From NCBI RefSeq assembly GCF_001662875.1, contig NZ_JPVZ01000003.1, positions 310,001 to 374,000 of the forward strand: DNA of 64,000 bases, in the 5' to 3' direction. The notes under the pieces were generated by a model, which searched no databases, had not been told where the DNA came from, and saw nothing but the letters and a program-made list of their open reading frames with translations. Origin of the DNA: Thalassospira tepidiphila MCCC 1A03514 (GTDB lineage Bacteria; Pseudomonadota; Alphaproteobacteria; Rhodospirillales; Thalassospiraceae). Of the stretch, positions 1-8,191 are shown in pieces. The position numbers were made by a program, and so were the translations under genes. Each line of letters begins with the position of its first letter. Within the stretch, counting starts at the first letter, position 1.

Positions 1-258
1 GCCAACCCCGCCACAGATGGCCTGTCGGAGATCTATTTCCGGGCAGATGGGCTTATGCTTTGCGCGCCCCATGATGCGCATTTCACGGCAACCGTCGAGG
101 CGGTGTCGTATCTTGGGGAAAAGCTGCGCGTGACAGTGGCCGGGATCGGCAATGATGCGGTGATAGTCGATACCGATCCGGACAGCGTGGTGAGGTTGGG
201 GGAAACGGTGCATTGCCGCTTGGTACCTGAAAAACTGACCATGTTTGCGGCGAACTGA
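1..258 (+). CDS. ABC transporter ATP-binding protein, C-terminal fragment
   Basis: The frame is open from the first base and ends in TGA at 256-258, so only the last 85 residues are visible. They read as a TOBE-like beta domain (LGEKLRVTVAGIGNDAVIV, then GETVHCRLVPEKLTMF), which lies behind the nucleotide-binding domain in CUT1/polyamine-type importers. The Walker motifs would be upstream of the window. The next gene begins 50 bases on in the same direction and is a phosphodiesterase, a pairing known beside organophosphate-type ABC importers. The substrate cannot be told from this fragment. Confidence 0.75.
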   Translation, partial: ANPATDGLSEIYFRADGLMLCAPHDAHFTATVEAVSYLGEKLRVTVAGIGNDAVIVDTDPDSVVRLGETVHCRLVPEKLTMFAAN

Positions 259-308
259 GTTCGCAAATTCCAAGAAGAATAAAATCGAGATACGAGAGAA
301 TTAAGAGC

Positions 309-1139
309 ATGCTTATTGCGCAACTAACCGATTTGCATATCGGTGTCGGACGGCGCCTGGCCTATCGCAAGGTGGATACAGCAACGGCCCTTGAACGGGC
401 GGTAGCACGGGTGAATGCCATGGTGCCGCGCCCGGATATGGTTGTGTTTACCGGTGATATTGGTGATCTGGGAACGCCCGATGAATACGCACTGGTGAAA
501 GACATCCTGCGCGACCTTGACGTGCCGTTTTACATGATCCCGGGTAACCATGATCAACGTGCGCCATTGCGCGCGGCCTTTGCGGATGCCATGCCCATCG
601 AGGATGGGGGGGCGTTCATCAATTATGTGGTCGATGCCGGTCCGGTCCGGTTGATCGCGCTTGATAGCCTTGATGAAGGTCGGCCGGAGGGCAAATTGTG
701 TTCAGCCCGACTGGATTGGTTGGAGCGCACGCTGCATGACGGTGATGACCGGCCTTGTGTCTTGTTTGTCCATCACCCGCCGGTCGCGGTCGGGATCAAG
801 CATATGGATGATCAGCGCCTTCTGAGCGGGGCAGAGACATTTGCCCAGATCGTGCTGGCGCATAAAGACCGCATTCAGGCGATCATGTGTGGTCATCTGC
901 ACCGTCCGATCCATACACGGTGGGCAGGCGTGCCGTTGATTGTTGCGCCGTCCATTGCCCATCAGGTCGCGCTGGATTTGCGCGATGACGGACCGTCGGC
1001 CTTTACCATGGAACCGCCCGCGATGCATTTGCATCGCTGGGATGAAAAGCAGCAATGCCTTCTGACCCATCTGGCCTATGTCGACCAATATGACGGACCA
1101 CATCCGTTCTTTGACGAGAACGGCAGACTGATTGTCTGA
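309..1139 (+). CDS. metallophosphoesterase, CpdA-like phosphodiesterase
   Basis: A 276-residue cytoplasmic phosphodiesterase of the calcineurin-like fold. The metal-binding motifs appear in order: D8-x-H10 (TDLHIG), D50 (TGDIGD), N80-H81 (PGNHD), H155-H156 (VHHPP) and H196-x-H198 (CGHLHR), so all ligands of the di-metal centre are present. Size and motif order match class III cyclic-nucleotide phosphodiesterases (CpdA) and the glycerophosphodiesterases close to them. The preceding ABC ATPase on the same strand suggests the true substrate is an imported phosphodiester rather than cAMP, but that is inference. The gene is followed by convergent ubiH-like. Confidence 0.85.
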   Translation: MLIAQLTDLHIGVGRRLAYRKVDTATALERAVARVNAMVPRPDMVVFTGDIGDLGTPDEYALVKDILRDLDVPFYMIPGNHDQRAPLRAAFADAMPIEDGGAFINYVVDAGPVRLIALDSLDEGRPEGKLCSARLDWLERTLHDGDDRPCVLFVHHPPVAVGIKHMDDQRLLSGAETFAQIVLAHKDRIQAIMCGHLHRPIHTRWAGVPLIVAPSIAHQVALDLRDDGPSAFTMEPPAMHLHRWDEKQQCLLTHLAYVDQYDGPHPFFDENGRLIV

Positions 1140-1155
1140 AAAAAGGGTGGTGGGC

Positions 1156-2346
1156 CTACTTGCCCACCCCGACCTTGATCGCGAGTTTGCGAAGCGGGCC
1201 GATGCGGTTGATGGCGGTGAGGCCGGCGTAGCGCAGGTCACGCAGTGTCTTGGGTTCGAACATTGATGCGCGGTTAAGCAGATCAATGCCGCCGACCCGC
1301 ATGACGGTTTTGGGCAACTGGCGACGTTCGTAGGATTTTAGAAGCGGGGTCGCGCCGATATCCTCGCCATGCAGTTTGGCCTTGGCCATCAGTTCGGCCA
1401 GGGTTTCGATGTCATGCAGGCTCATATTTAACCCTTGCGCGCCGATTGGCGGCACGACATGGGCGGATTCCGCGATCAATGCAAGGCGGGCGGCAATCAG
1501 GCGCGATGGTACTTGCGAGATCATTGGCCAGACGGCGCGCGGGCTTGCGACGGTCAGTGGGCCAAACAGGTTCATGGTGTCGTGGGTGATTTCGGCCGAC
1601 AGGGCCTCGTCACTTATGGCGTTCAGTTCATCGGCACGGCTTGCCGGAACCATCCAGACGACGGACGAGCAGGGCTTGCCATCAAGGTCGGGCATGGGGA
1701 CGAGGGTCAGCGGGCCGCCAGTGCGGTGGATTTCGGTCGAGATGTTGTCATGCGGTTTGTTGTGCGTAACGACAAACACCAAAGCACTTTGATCATAGGC
1801 CCAGCGTTTGTGTTTGATCCCGGCCATGTCGCGCAAAGACGAGTTGCGGCCATCGGCGGCAATGACGACTTTGGCCCGAACGGTCTGGCCATCCGAAAGC
1901 GTTACTTCACCAAAGCGCGAGGTGCCTTTAAACGCCGTCACGGTGGTCGAGAAGCGGAAATCGACATTATCAAGTTCGGCCAAGCGTGCCATCAGGGCCA
2001 CCCGGGCCGCCTTGTTTGAGACATTCCAGCCAAAGAAACCGTTTTTGGTTTCAGCACCATCAAAATCGGCGGTTTCGCGCGGGGTGCGCTCCGCACCACC
2101 GGCATCAACAATCCGCATGACGCGCAGTTCAGCCCCGGTCGGTTTGATGGCATCCCAGACGCCAGCCTTTTTAAGGGTTTCGATGCCCGGCTCAAGAAAT
2201 GCGGTGGTGCGTAAATCCGTGCCTTCGCCGATATCAGAGGGGGCCGGGTCGACAATCACGATCTGATGACCGTCGGCGGCAAAACGTGCGGCGGCACTCA
2301 TTCCGGCGATCCCGCCGCCTGCAATCAGAATATCGGTTTCGATCAT
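1156..2346 (-). CDS. UbiH/UbiF/COQ6-family FAD-dependent hydroxylase
   Basis: A 396-residue flavin monooxygenase of the type that hydroxylates the ubiquinone ring at the membrane. The N-terminus has the ADP-binding GGGIAGMSAA fingerprint (about residues 10-19) and the acidic end of beta-2 (IVIVDPAP). A DGRNSSLR motif follows near residue 166, and the second FAD motif is degenerate but recognisable around VPPIGAQGLNMSLHDIETL near residue 300. Length is usual for the family. Which ring position (C5, C6 or C1) is hydroxylated cannot be read from sequence. A small open frame ends 6 bases upstream on the same strand and may be cotranscribed. Confidence 0.88.
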   Translation of the reverse strand: MIETDILIAGGGIAGMSAAARFAADGHQIVIVDPAPSDIGEGTDLRTTAFLEPGIETLKKAGVWDAIKPTGAELRVMRIVDAGGAERTPRETADFDGAETKNGFFGWNVSNKAARVALMARLAELDNVDFRFSTTVTAFKGTSRFGEVTLSDGQTVRAKVVIAADGRNSSLRDMAGIKHKRWAYDQSALVFVVTHNKPHDNISTEIHRTGGPLTLVPMPDLDGKPCSSVVWMVPASRADELNAISDEALSAEITHDTMNLFGPLTVASPRAVWPMISQVPSRLIAARLALIAESAHVVPPIGAQGLNMSLHDIETLAELMAKAKLHGEDIGATPLLKSYERRQLPKTVMRVGGIDLLNRASMFEPKTLRDLRYAGLTAINRIGPLRKLAIKVGVGK

Positions 2347-2352
2347 GACTGT

Positions 2353-2550
2353 TTATCCCATTCTCTGGCCGGATATTGCGGCACGCATCTGTGCGGCCGT
2401 GACCGGCAAATCGTTGCGGGCAATGTGCCCTGTTGGGTCACTATACGCAACGATTTTGCCATCCGTTTTGATCCAGATTACGGCAAGGCGATTTTGGCGG
2501 GGGACGATAAGGCGGGCGCGGGGATTGCCCCATAAGGAAAATTGGGCCAT
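2353..2550 (-). CDS. small hypothetical protein upstream of the UbiH-like gene
   Basis: A 65-residue frame beginning MAQFSLWGNPRARLIVPRQN and ending 6 bases before the UbiH-like start on the same strand. It is basic, soluble-looking and has no membrane segment or signal peptide. The tight spacing to the hydroxylase and the protein-like composition (IKTDGKIVAYSDPTG) favour a real gene; an in-frame ATG at 2601 would give 82 residues. I do not recognise a family. It lies in the gap divergent from the SMR gene, so it could instead be a chance frame. Confidence 0.45.
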   Translation of the reverse strand: MAQFSLWGNPRARLIVPRQNRLAVIWIKTDGKIVAYSDPTGHIARNDLPVTAAQMRAAISGQRMG

Positions 2551-2612
2551 TTTGGCAGTGCCTTCCGCGAGGAGCGCCTTCCGCCACCACCCCAAAAACA
2601 AGGAATTAGATC

Positions 2613-2939
2613 ATGCTCGCCTGGGTATATCTGTTTATTGCGATCAGTCTTGAAGTGATCGGGACGATATCGCTTAAATTCTCGGATGGATTTACCGATT
2701 GGCGTTTTACGGTGCTTAGTCTTGGTGTCTATGGCCTGAGCTTCTGGTTTTTGTCGATGACGCTGCGCATCATTCCGGTCGGAACAGCCTATGCGGTGTG
2801 GGCGGGGCTTGGTACGGCATCGGTCGCCCTGATTGGCTGGTTGTTCCTTAAGGAACCGATGACCGCAGTTAAGGCGGTGTTGTTGCTGATGATCATTGGC
2901 GGGGTGGTCGGGCTCAAGACCATCAGTACAGAAAGTTAA
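2613..2939 (+). CDS. small multidrug resistance (SMR) efflux protein, EmrE/Qac type
   Basis: A 108-residue protein with four membrane helices and the SMR hallmarks: Glu14 in helix 1 (SLEVIGTISLKFSDGFT), and the helix 3 motif IPVGTAYAVWAGLG. These antiport protons against lipophilic cations at the inner membrane as dimers. The ISLKFSDGFT segment is closer to EmrE/QacE than to the guanidinium exporter Gdx/SugE, although the last helix is not decisive. It starts 62 bases from a divergent small frame, and its stop lies 5 bases from the end of the convergent epimerase gene. I looked for a guanidine riboswitch upstream and saw none. Confidence 0.9.
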   Translation: MLAWVYLFIAISLEVIGTISLKFSDGFTDWRFTVLSLGVYGLSFWFLSMTLRIIPVGTAYAVWAGLGTASVALIGWLFLKEPMTAVKAVLLLMIIGGVVGLKTISTES

Positions 2940-2944
2940 TATCG

Positions 2945-3862
2945 TTAACGTTTGGCTGTTGTTGCAGTGGCGCACGCCTTGATGTCCTGTTCGATATCAC
3001 GGTGTTTGGGGGCCCAGCCCAGTTCAAGCATCGCCTTGGCGCTGCTGAGATGTTGATGATGGCCAAGCCCCTCTGCCCAATTCCCAAGACGGCTCATCGC
3101 GGTTTGTGTGCTGATGGTTTCGAACCGGTAGTTTTCAATGGCGAAATGTCTGGCGATCAGTTTGGCAACGGCGTCGTTCGAAATACCGTTAATCGCAACC
3201 CCGATATAGCTGGAACCGGGTTTGGCATTGGTCAGTGCACGGTAATAAAGATCGGCCAGATCATCGGTGTGGACCATCGGTTGATCAACATGGTCGCCGC
3301 CAACAATGGTAATCACCTTGTTGCTTTGGGCGGATGTGATGGCGCGTTCAAACAGACCGGTACGCCCATGGCGGCCGGTGGCATAGACACATCCCGGATG
3401 AATGATAATGCCGTGCAGTTTTTCATCACCAAGAATGCGGTTTAGCCCATCAATCATCCAGTCAAATTCCGGTAAAGTGGCAAAGGGCAGTGTTTCGTCG
3501 CCGATCTGTCCCGGTTGGGTTTGCGGGTAGCTCCAGACGCCGCCGGTATAGAGGAAGCGCACCGGGCCTGGCATGCGATGAAGGGCCGGGATCAAGTGAT
3601 CGAGCAGATTGGAATCAATGCGCGGCATCTGATCGGAAAAATCACAGGCCGTGTGAATGACGGCATCAACATCGGGCAGGTCGTTGACCCAGGCGGTCGG
3701 CTTGGTGATATCGCCCCGGATTGGTGTTGCGCCGAGATCGGCCAGCATTTTGTGGCTGGCGCGTGATCGGGCAAGTGCCAGGACATCATGTTGATGATCG
3801 ATCAGATTTTCAACGATGGCGGAGCCGATCAGGCCGGTCCCACCTGTGACAAAGACGCGCAT
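2945..3862 (-). CDS. NAD(P)-dependent epimerase/dehydratase-like (extended SDR) protein
   Basis: A 305-residue protein opening with the Rossmann motif VTGGTGLIGSAI and continuing with an SDR-type core (DVDAVIHTACDF, RFLYTGGVWSY). It resembles the NAD-dependent epimerase/dehydratase group. The canonical YxxxK active-site pair is not where expected: the helix after the FATLPEFDW segment reads MIDGLNRILGDEK with no Tyr-x3-Lys. The protein may bind a dinucleotide without classical SDR catalysis, or use other residues. It is convergent with the SMR gene and divergent from arsR. Substrate unknown. Confidence 0.8.
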   Translation of the reverse strand: MRVFVTGGTGLIGSAIVENLIDHQHDVLALARSRASHKMLADLGATPIRGDITKPTAWVNDLPDVDAVIHTACDFSDQMPRIDSNLLDHLIPALHRMPGPVRFLYTGGVWSYPQTQPGQIGDETLPFATLPEFDWMIDGLNRILGDEKLHGIIIHPGCVYATGRHGRTGLFERAITSAQSNKVITIVGGDHVDQPMVHTDDLADLYYRALTNAKPGSSYIGVAINGISNDAVAKLIARHFAIENYRFETISTQTAMSRLGNWAEGLGHHQHLSSAKAMLELGWAPKHRDIEQDIKACATATTAKR

Positions 3863-3978
3863 TCTACTTCCCCAAATGGATGTGATGCGATCCTTGTCCG
3901 ACCTGAACCGTGGTTTAGGTCAAGGATGTTCTACGGATATTGCGCAGAAAAAGTTTGCCAAAAGGAGAACTCTTCATT

Positions 3979-4002
3979 ATAGTTTTCCAAATGGAAAACT
4001 AT
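3979..4002. promoter_or_regulatory. perfect inverted repeat over the arsR-family start codon
   Basis: Two 10-base arms, ATAGTTTTCC at 3979-3988 and GGAAAACTAT at 3993-4002, flank AAAT. The ATG of the ArsR-type gene (3991) sits in the centre. ArsR/SmtB proteins bind symmetric sites of this size, so autorepression is the simplest reading. The mRNA could also fold here and hide the start codon. A strong SD-like AAAGGAG lies at 3961-3967, which is 23 bases from that ATG. Confidence 0.55.
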
Positions 4003-4341
4003 CAAATATCACTTGATGCGGCTTTTCACGCCCTTGCCGATCCGACGCGCAGGGCTGTGTTAAGCCGACTGACAAAAGGACCGGCATCGGTCAAAGAGCT
4101 GGCGGAACCTTTTGACATGGGGTTGCCGTCTTTCATGAAACATCTGCGTGTTCTTGAAAGTGATGGCTTGATCCATTCGCAAAAGGTCGGGCGTGTGCGC
4201 ACGTGCCGGATCAATGCTGAAAAACTGGCAGCCGCCGAGGCTTGGCTTTCCGAGCAGAGGAAACATTGGCAGGCGCAGACCGACCGTCTTGCCGGTTATG
4301 TGGAGCTCGAAATGATTGGGAGATCTGAAGATGGCAATTAA
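3991..4341 (+). CDS. ArsR-family transcriptional regulator
   Basis: A 116-residue winged-helix regulator: HALADPTRRAVLSRL (helix 1), VKELAEPFDMGLPSFMKHLRVLESDGLI (HTH) and a beta wing (QKVGRVRTCRI). No metal-binding cysteine pair typical of arsenic or cadmium sensors is evident. It overlaps the SRPBCC gene by 11 bases; this ArsR plus SRPBCC (AHSA1) pairing is common and usually autoregulated. The ATG at 3991 matches the family N-terminus but lies 23 bases from AAAGGAG; an in-frame ATT at 3976 has ideal spacing (8 bases), leaving the true start open. Confidence 0.88.
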   Translation: MENYQISLDAAFHALADPTRRAVLSRLTKGPASVKELAEPFDMGLPSFMKHLRVLESDGLIHSQKVGRVRTCRINAEKLAAAEAWLSEQRKHWQAQTDRLAGYVELEMIGRSEDGN

Positions 4342-4792
4342 TCAGTCGGAACTAACGGTCGAGCGTTTCATCAAGGCATCGCCATCGACAGTTTGGAAGG
4401 CATGGAGCACGCCGGAACATCTTGAGCGATGGTGGATACCGGCTCCGATAGAATGCAAGGTGATCAAGCTCGACCTGCGCGCCGGAGGCGGGTTTGAGAC
4501 ACAAATGCGCCAAGATGGCGAAGAGTTTCAGCCCCATGTCGAAGGCTGTTTCCTTGAGGTTGTTCCCGATAAGCGGCTTGTCTGGACAACGGTTCTACAA
4601 GAGGGATGGCAACCGGCTGAGCCTTGGTTGGCCCTGACGGCGATCATAACTTTCATACCTCAAGGCGACGGCACACTCTATCGGGTGCATGTATTGCATC
4701 GAAATACCGAAGATTCCCTGAAACATCAGGAGATGGGCTTTTTCGACGGGTGGGGAACCGTGATTGAACAATTGGCAAAAACTGTCGAGTGA
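4331..4792 (+). CDS. SRPBCC/AHSA1-family protein
   Basis: A 153-residue helix-grip (START-like) protein. It has the family features ERFIKASPSTVWKAWSTPEHLERWW at the N-terminus, a central beta sheet, and the long C-terminal helix MGFFDGWGTVIEQLAKTVE. Members bind hydrophobic ligands or assist other proteins; the ligand here is unknown. Its ATG lies inside the end of the ArsR gene (11-base overlap in another frame), so translation is probably coupled and the two work as one unit. The next gene is convergent. Confidence 0.88.
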   Translation: MAINQSELTVERFIKASPSTVWKAWSTPEHLERWWIPAPIECKVIKLDLRAGGGFETQMRQDGEEFQPHVEGCFLEVVPDKRLVWTTVLQEGWQPAEPWLALTAIITFIPQGDGTLYRVHVLHRNTEDSLKHQEMGFFDGWGTVIEQLAKTVE

Positions 4793-4873
4793 CAGGAAAC
4801 GGGGCTCTCGGACTGGTTTCGATGGTCATGTGATCTGCTGATCGGTGAAGTGGGGAGCGGAATTGAAGAAAGA

Positions 4874-5497
4874 CTAAAGCCACATCGGAATGATCGAGGC
4901 GATCAGAAGCACACCCAGCGTCACATTGACCGTGCGCCACTGCCAATCCGATGTCAGTAACAGCGACAGGCTTAATCCCAATGCGCACCAAAGCGCCATC
5001 GACAAAAAACCGGAAAAGGCAAAGGCACTGCCCAGAATAATCGCCAGTTCGGTCGGGTCCTGTGCAATGGCAGAAAAGGACGCCGCCGCCCCGATGGTGA
5101 CAGCCCAGCCTTTCGGGTTCAGCCACAGCAGGCCAAAGGCGCCGAGGAACGGGATGGGTTTGCTGTCTGTCGGGGTGTCCTGATCAAGGTTGCGCGCAAT
5201 TGCCGAGGTGGGTGGCGGCGGAGCCATGGCAATTTTGAAAGCCAGCCACACCAGATAGCTGGTGCCGATCAGTTTGGTGATGAGCTCAATCGCCGGAAAG
5301 GCGCGCAGCAAATTCGCCAGCCCAAGCGCGCCTGCGACTGCCAGTGTCAGCATACCGATTGAAATGCCCATGATGAACGGCACCGAACGGCGAAAGCCGA
5401 ACTGCGCACCCGATGCGGTGGCAAGCGTCGTTGCCCCGCCGGGCGACAGGGCCGCAGCCAGGGTAAAGGATAAAACGGGCAGCAGTGTTTCGATCAT
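4874..5497 (-). CDS. LysE/RhtB-family amino-acid exporter
   Basis: A 207-residue inner-membrane exporter with six probable helices. The LysE/RhtB signature ALSPGGATTLATASGAQFGFRR lies after helix 1, and a second conserved patch LLWLNPKGWAVTIGA follows in the middle. I chose the internal Met (MIETLLPVLSFTLAAAL) because it opens directly into the first helix as in homologues; an upstream in-frame start would add 18 polar residues. It is divergent from a LysR-type gene with a palindromic site between them, the arrangement of lysE/lysG and argO/argP. The exported amino acid is not identifiable. Confidence 0.88.
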   Translation of the reverse strand: MIETLLPVLSFTLAAALSPGGATTLATASGAQFGFRRSVPFIMGISIGMLTLAVAGALGLANLLRAFPAIELITKLIGTSYLVWLAFKIAMAPPPPTSAIARNLDQDTPTDSKPIPFLGAFGLLWLNPKGWAVTIGAAASFSAIAQDPTELAIILGSAFAFSGFLSMALWCALGLSLSLLLTSDWQWRTVNVTLGVLLIASIIPMWL

Positions 5498-5587
5498 TCT
5501 ATCGTCCTGTGGTGGCGCGTTGCCCGGGCGGCAGGGGACATCAGAAAACAATTCTTTGCATCAGGAAAGCGAATGTTCATTATGGAT

Positions 5588-5608
5588 AGCATTACGTTTG
5601 CTAATGCT
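5588..5608. promoter_or_regulatory. LysR-type operator between exporter and regulator
   Basis: AGCATTA (5588-5594) and TAATGCT (5602-5608) form a perfect inverted repeat with a 7-base spacer. The centre contains the T-N11-A pattern (TTA...TAA) that defines LysR-family binding sites. It lies 36 bases before the LysR start and about 90 bases before the divergent exporter start, a typical placement for activation of one gene and autorepression of the other. Confidence 0.6.
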
Positions 5609-5643
5609 GTTGATCATGTTGTGGCCGGATCGGTGGGGATATC

Positions 5644-6498
5644 ATGCGAAACCTTGATGTGGCGGTGTTGCGCGCCTTTGTAACCGTGGCCGAAACCGGC
5701 AGCATGACCGGTGCGGCAGAGGTGCTTAACCTGACGCAAGGGGCGGTCAGCCAGCAGATCAAGCGGCTTGAAACCGCATTCGGATGCGGGTTGTTTGAAC
5801 GCGCGCGCAAGGGATTACGCCTGACCCAGAATGGGGAGCAATTGCTGCGCAAGGCGCAAAGGATGTTGTTGCTCAATGACGAGATCTGGCAGGACATGAC
5901 CGGGGCGGGCCATGTCGGCAAGCTTACCGTTGGCATTCCTTATGATCTTGTCGGCACGTTTATGCGCACACCACTTCGCAAATTTTGCGATCACTATCCG
6001 GGGATCGAGCTTTCGCTGCGGTGTCATAGCTCCCAGGAATTGCGGAGCATGGTCAATAGTGGCGAGATTGATATTGCCCTGGTTGAGGAGCCGGTCGGGC
6101 AGATGACGGGGGATTTCCTGAAAATTGCGCCGCTGGTCTGGGTCGGGGCAAAATCAGGCAAGGCCCAGACAAAGCGCCCGCTGCCGGTGTCGCTCGTCAG
6201 TCGTGAATGTGCGTTTCGACCGGCGGTGATTGATGCGCTTGATCGGGCGGGAATTGCCTGGCGCAGCGTGTTTGAAAGCGGCAATATCGAAGCAACGGCG
6301 GCAACGGTGCGATCGGATTTGTCGATCACGGCGTTTCTGGTCGGCACGATCCCCGATGATCTTGAAGCACTGGGCCGGGATGATGCATTGCCGGAGTTAC
6401 CGAAATTCGCGATCAGCCTTATGGAAAAGACCGGCGCACATAACGAAGTGCGCGATGTGTTTGCCGAGATGGTGCGCACCCATTTCCACCAGTTGTAA
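5644..6498 (+). CDS. LysR-family regulator, ArgP/LysG-like
   Basis: A 284-residue LysR-type regulator. The N-terminal winged HTH is clear (LRAFVTVAETGSMTGAAEVLNLTQGAVSQQIKRLE), followed by a LysR substrate-binding domain (GKLTVGIPYDLVGTFMRTPLRKF onward). Divergence from a LysE-family exporter suggests it senses the exported amino acid and activates the exporter; that comes from the LysG/ArgP paradigm, not from a residue seen here. A perfect palindrome at 5588-5608 is the likely operator. Confidence 0.92.
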   Translation: MRNLDVAVLRAFVTVAETGSMTGAAEVLNLTQGAVSQQIKRLETAFGCGLFERARKGLRLTQNGEQLLRKAQRMLLLNDEIWQDMTGAGHVGKLTVGIPYDLVGTFMRTPLRKFCDHYPGIELSLRCHSSQELRSMVNSGEIDIALVEEPVGQMTGDFLKIAPLVWVGAKSGKAQTKRPLPVSLVSRECAFRPAVIDALDRAGIAWRSVFESGNIEATAATVRSDLSITAFLVGTIPDDLEALGRDDALPELPKFAISLMEKTGAHNEVRDVFAEMVRTHFHQL

Positions 6499-6510
6499 CG
6501 CGCAAAAGAA

Positions 6511-6539
6511 AACACCGACCAGCGATGCTGATCGGTGTT
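6511..6539 (-). terminator. rho-independent terminator of the RidA gene
   Basis: Arms AACACCGA (6511-6518) and TCGGTGTT (6532-6539) extend inward by a short second helix. Read on the minus strand the hairpin is followed by TTTTCTTTTG. It lies between convergent LysR and RidA genes and may stop both. Confidence 0.7.
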
Positions 6540-6563
6540 GCATTGAGGCGGCTGATTGAAAGA

Positions 6564-7028
6564 TCAGGCGACTTCGAAAATGCCATCAATTTCAACCGCA
6601 ACACCGAGCGGCAGGGCGGCAACGCCAACAGCCGAGCGCGCATGTTTGCCAGCATCGCCAAAGATTTCGACCATGGTGTCAGACGCGCCATTGACGACTT
6701 TTGGCTGATCGGTGAAATCCGGTGCGGAATTAACAAATGCATTCAGTTTGACAACGCGGGTGACCTTATCAAGATCGCCGATGGCGGCTTTCAGCTGCGC
6801 AACAAGGTTAAGCGCGCAAAGGCGGGCGGCCTTTTGGCCGGTTTCGACGTCATAGTCGGCACCGAGTTTGCCGATAAATTTCAACTCGCCATTTTCCATG
6901 GTGATCTGACCGGAAATATGAACCAGTTTGCCCGAGATGACATAGGGCACATAGTTCGCAACCGGTGCGGTCGCTGTCGGCAGGGTGATGCCGAGATCGG
7001 CAAGGTGAGCGTCGATTTTACCAGCCAT
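6564..7028 (-). CDS. RidA/YjgF/YER057c-family protein
   Basis: A 154-residue member of the longer RidA subgroup. These proteins hydrolyse reactive enamine/imine intermediates from PLP enzymes, or act in related detoxification. The family core is seen in YVPYVISGKLVHISGQITM, NLVAQLKAAIGDL and the C-terminal HARSAVGVAALPLGVAVEID, which carries the conserved arginine that binds the substrate carboxylate. The Met at 7028 is preceded by AAAGGATGG at good distance; an upstream in-frame Met would add 22 unmatched residues. It is convergent with the LysR gene. Confidence 0.9.
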   Translation of the reverse strand: MAGKIDAHLADLGITLPTATAPVANYVPYVISGKLVHISGQITMENGELKFIGKLGADYDVETGQKAARLCALNLVAQLKAAIGDLDKVTRVVKLNAFVNSAPDFTDQPKVVNGASDTMVEIFGDAGKHARSAVGVAALPLGVAVEIDGIFEVA

Positions 7029-7297
7029 GATGATCCATCCTTTTGCTTGGCAGATGTTCAAATTTGACCCCAACTTATCGGGGTTGGGGGGCAAACAAAA
7101 CAGTTTCTTTGTATCGATGCAATCGGGCGCAGGGGCGGTGCGGCAAGTGTTTGTGCGATCGTTTCAAACAGTTGAATAAAATCGAATTGCCATAAGGGGA
7201 AAGGCCCGTAACAATGGGCTATTGGCAGCACGGCGAAAACCTGCTGCCTTGTTTTTGGGAATTTGATGCGGTGCAAACCGCGTAGGGGTTGGGTGAG

Positions 7298-8191
7298 ATG
7301 ACGTTGCGGGATCGGTTCGGGAGTGTTCATGGTGGCTGGATTGCCCTTTTGGGGGTTGTGATCCTGTCGCCCGATGCGCTTTTGCTGCGTCTGATTGGGG
7401 CCGATGATTTTACAACTGCGTTCTGGCGGCTGGGCTTTTTGACTGTGGCGCTTTTGCTGGTGGCCCTTTGGAACGGGGCCAAGCGGGGCGAAGGCATCGT
7501 GCAATCGATCCGACCCAACGGGTTTGAAATGCTGACCGGTCTGTTTTACGGCGGGACCTGTACGCTTTTCATGTTTTCGGTACGCAATACCGATGCCGCC
7601 AATACCCTGATCATTATTGCCGCCACGCCGCTTCTGGCCGGGTTGATTGGCGTGTTTATCTTTAAACGTTCGCAGCCGATCCGGACATGGGTTGCCTCGG
7701 TCGTGGTGTTTGTTGCCTTGCTTGGTATGTTCAGTGCCGGGTTTGGCGGGAAAAACGCGCTGGGTGATATGCTGGCCCTTGGGGCGGCGATCTGTATGGC
7801 GGGTTATTTCAATGTGCTGGGTGCCAAGCCCGAAGTGGACGCGCTTAAGGGCATGTTGTTTGGTGCGTTTCTCGTCACCCTGATCCTGCTGCCCGGTGCC
7901 GAACCGTTATCGCCAGTTGGTCTGGATTGGGTGTGGCTTCTGATGCTGGGCTTTTGGGTGTTGCCGGTGTCCTTCCTGTTGATTGCCTATGCATCGCGCA
8001 AAATTCCCGCCGCCGAGGTCAGCCTGATCATGCTTAATGAAGCGATCCTTGGATCGTTTCTGGTCTGGGTGTTTGTCAATGAAGTGCCCGACGAAATGAC
8101 ACTGATCAGCGGGACGGTGGTGATCACCACGCTTGTCATTCACAGCCTTTTGGGGCTGCGTGCCAGCAAGAGGGCACGGGCGGCGGCCTGA
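7298..8191 (+). CDS. EamA/DMT-family permease
   Basis: A 297-residue integral membrane protein with about ten helices in two EamA repeats (first LLGVVILSPDALLLRLIG..., second starting near GDMLALGAAICMAGYF). The drug/metabolite transporter superfamily exports metabolites such as amino acids. ATG at 7298 was chosen over an in-frame TTG at 7289. The region between it and divergent ridA (7029-7297) shows no other gene. Substrate unknown. Confidence 0.85.
   Translation: MTLRDRFGSVHGGWIALLGVVILSPDALLLRLIGADDFTTAFWRLGFLTVALLLVALWNGAKRGEGIVQSIRPNGFEMLTGLFYGGTCTLFMFSVRNTDAANTLIIIAATPLLAGLIGVFIFKRSQPIRTWVASVVVFVALLGMFSAGFGGKNALGDMLALGAAICMAGYFNVLGAKPEVDALKGMLFGAFLVTLILLPGAEPLSPVGLDWVWLLMLGFWVLPVSFLLIAYASRKIPAAEVSLIMLNEAILGSFLVWVFVNEVPDEMTLISGTVVITTLVIHSLLGLRASKRARAAA

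Noticed and set aside
2551-2612. Guanidine riboswitch before the SMR gene
   Set aside because: No ACGR-loop hairpin pair was seen, and the protein is EmrE-like rather than Gdx-like.
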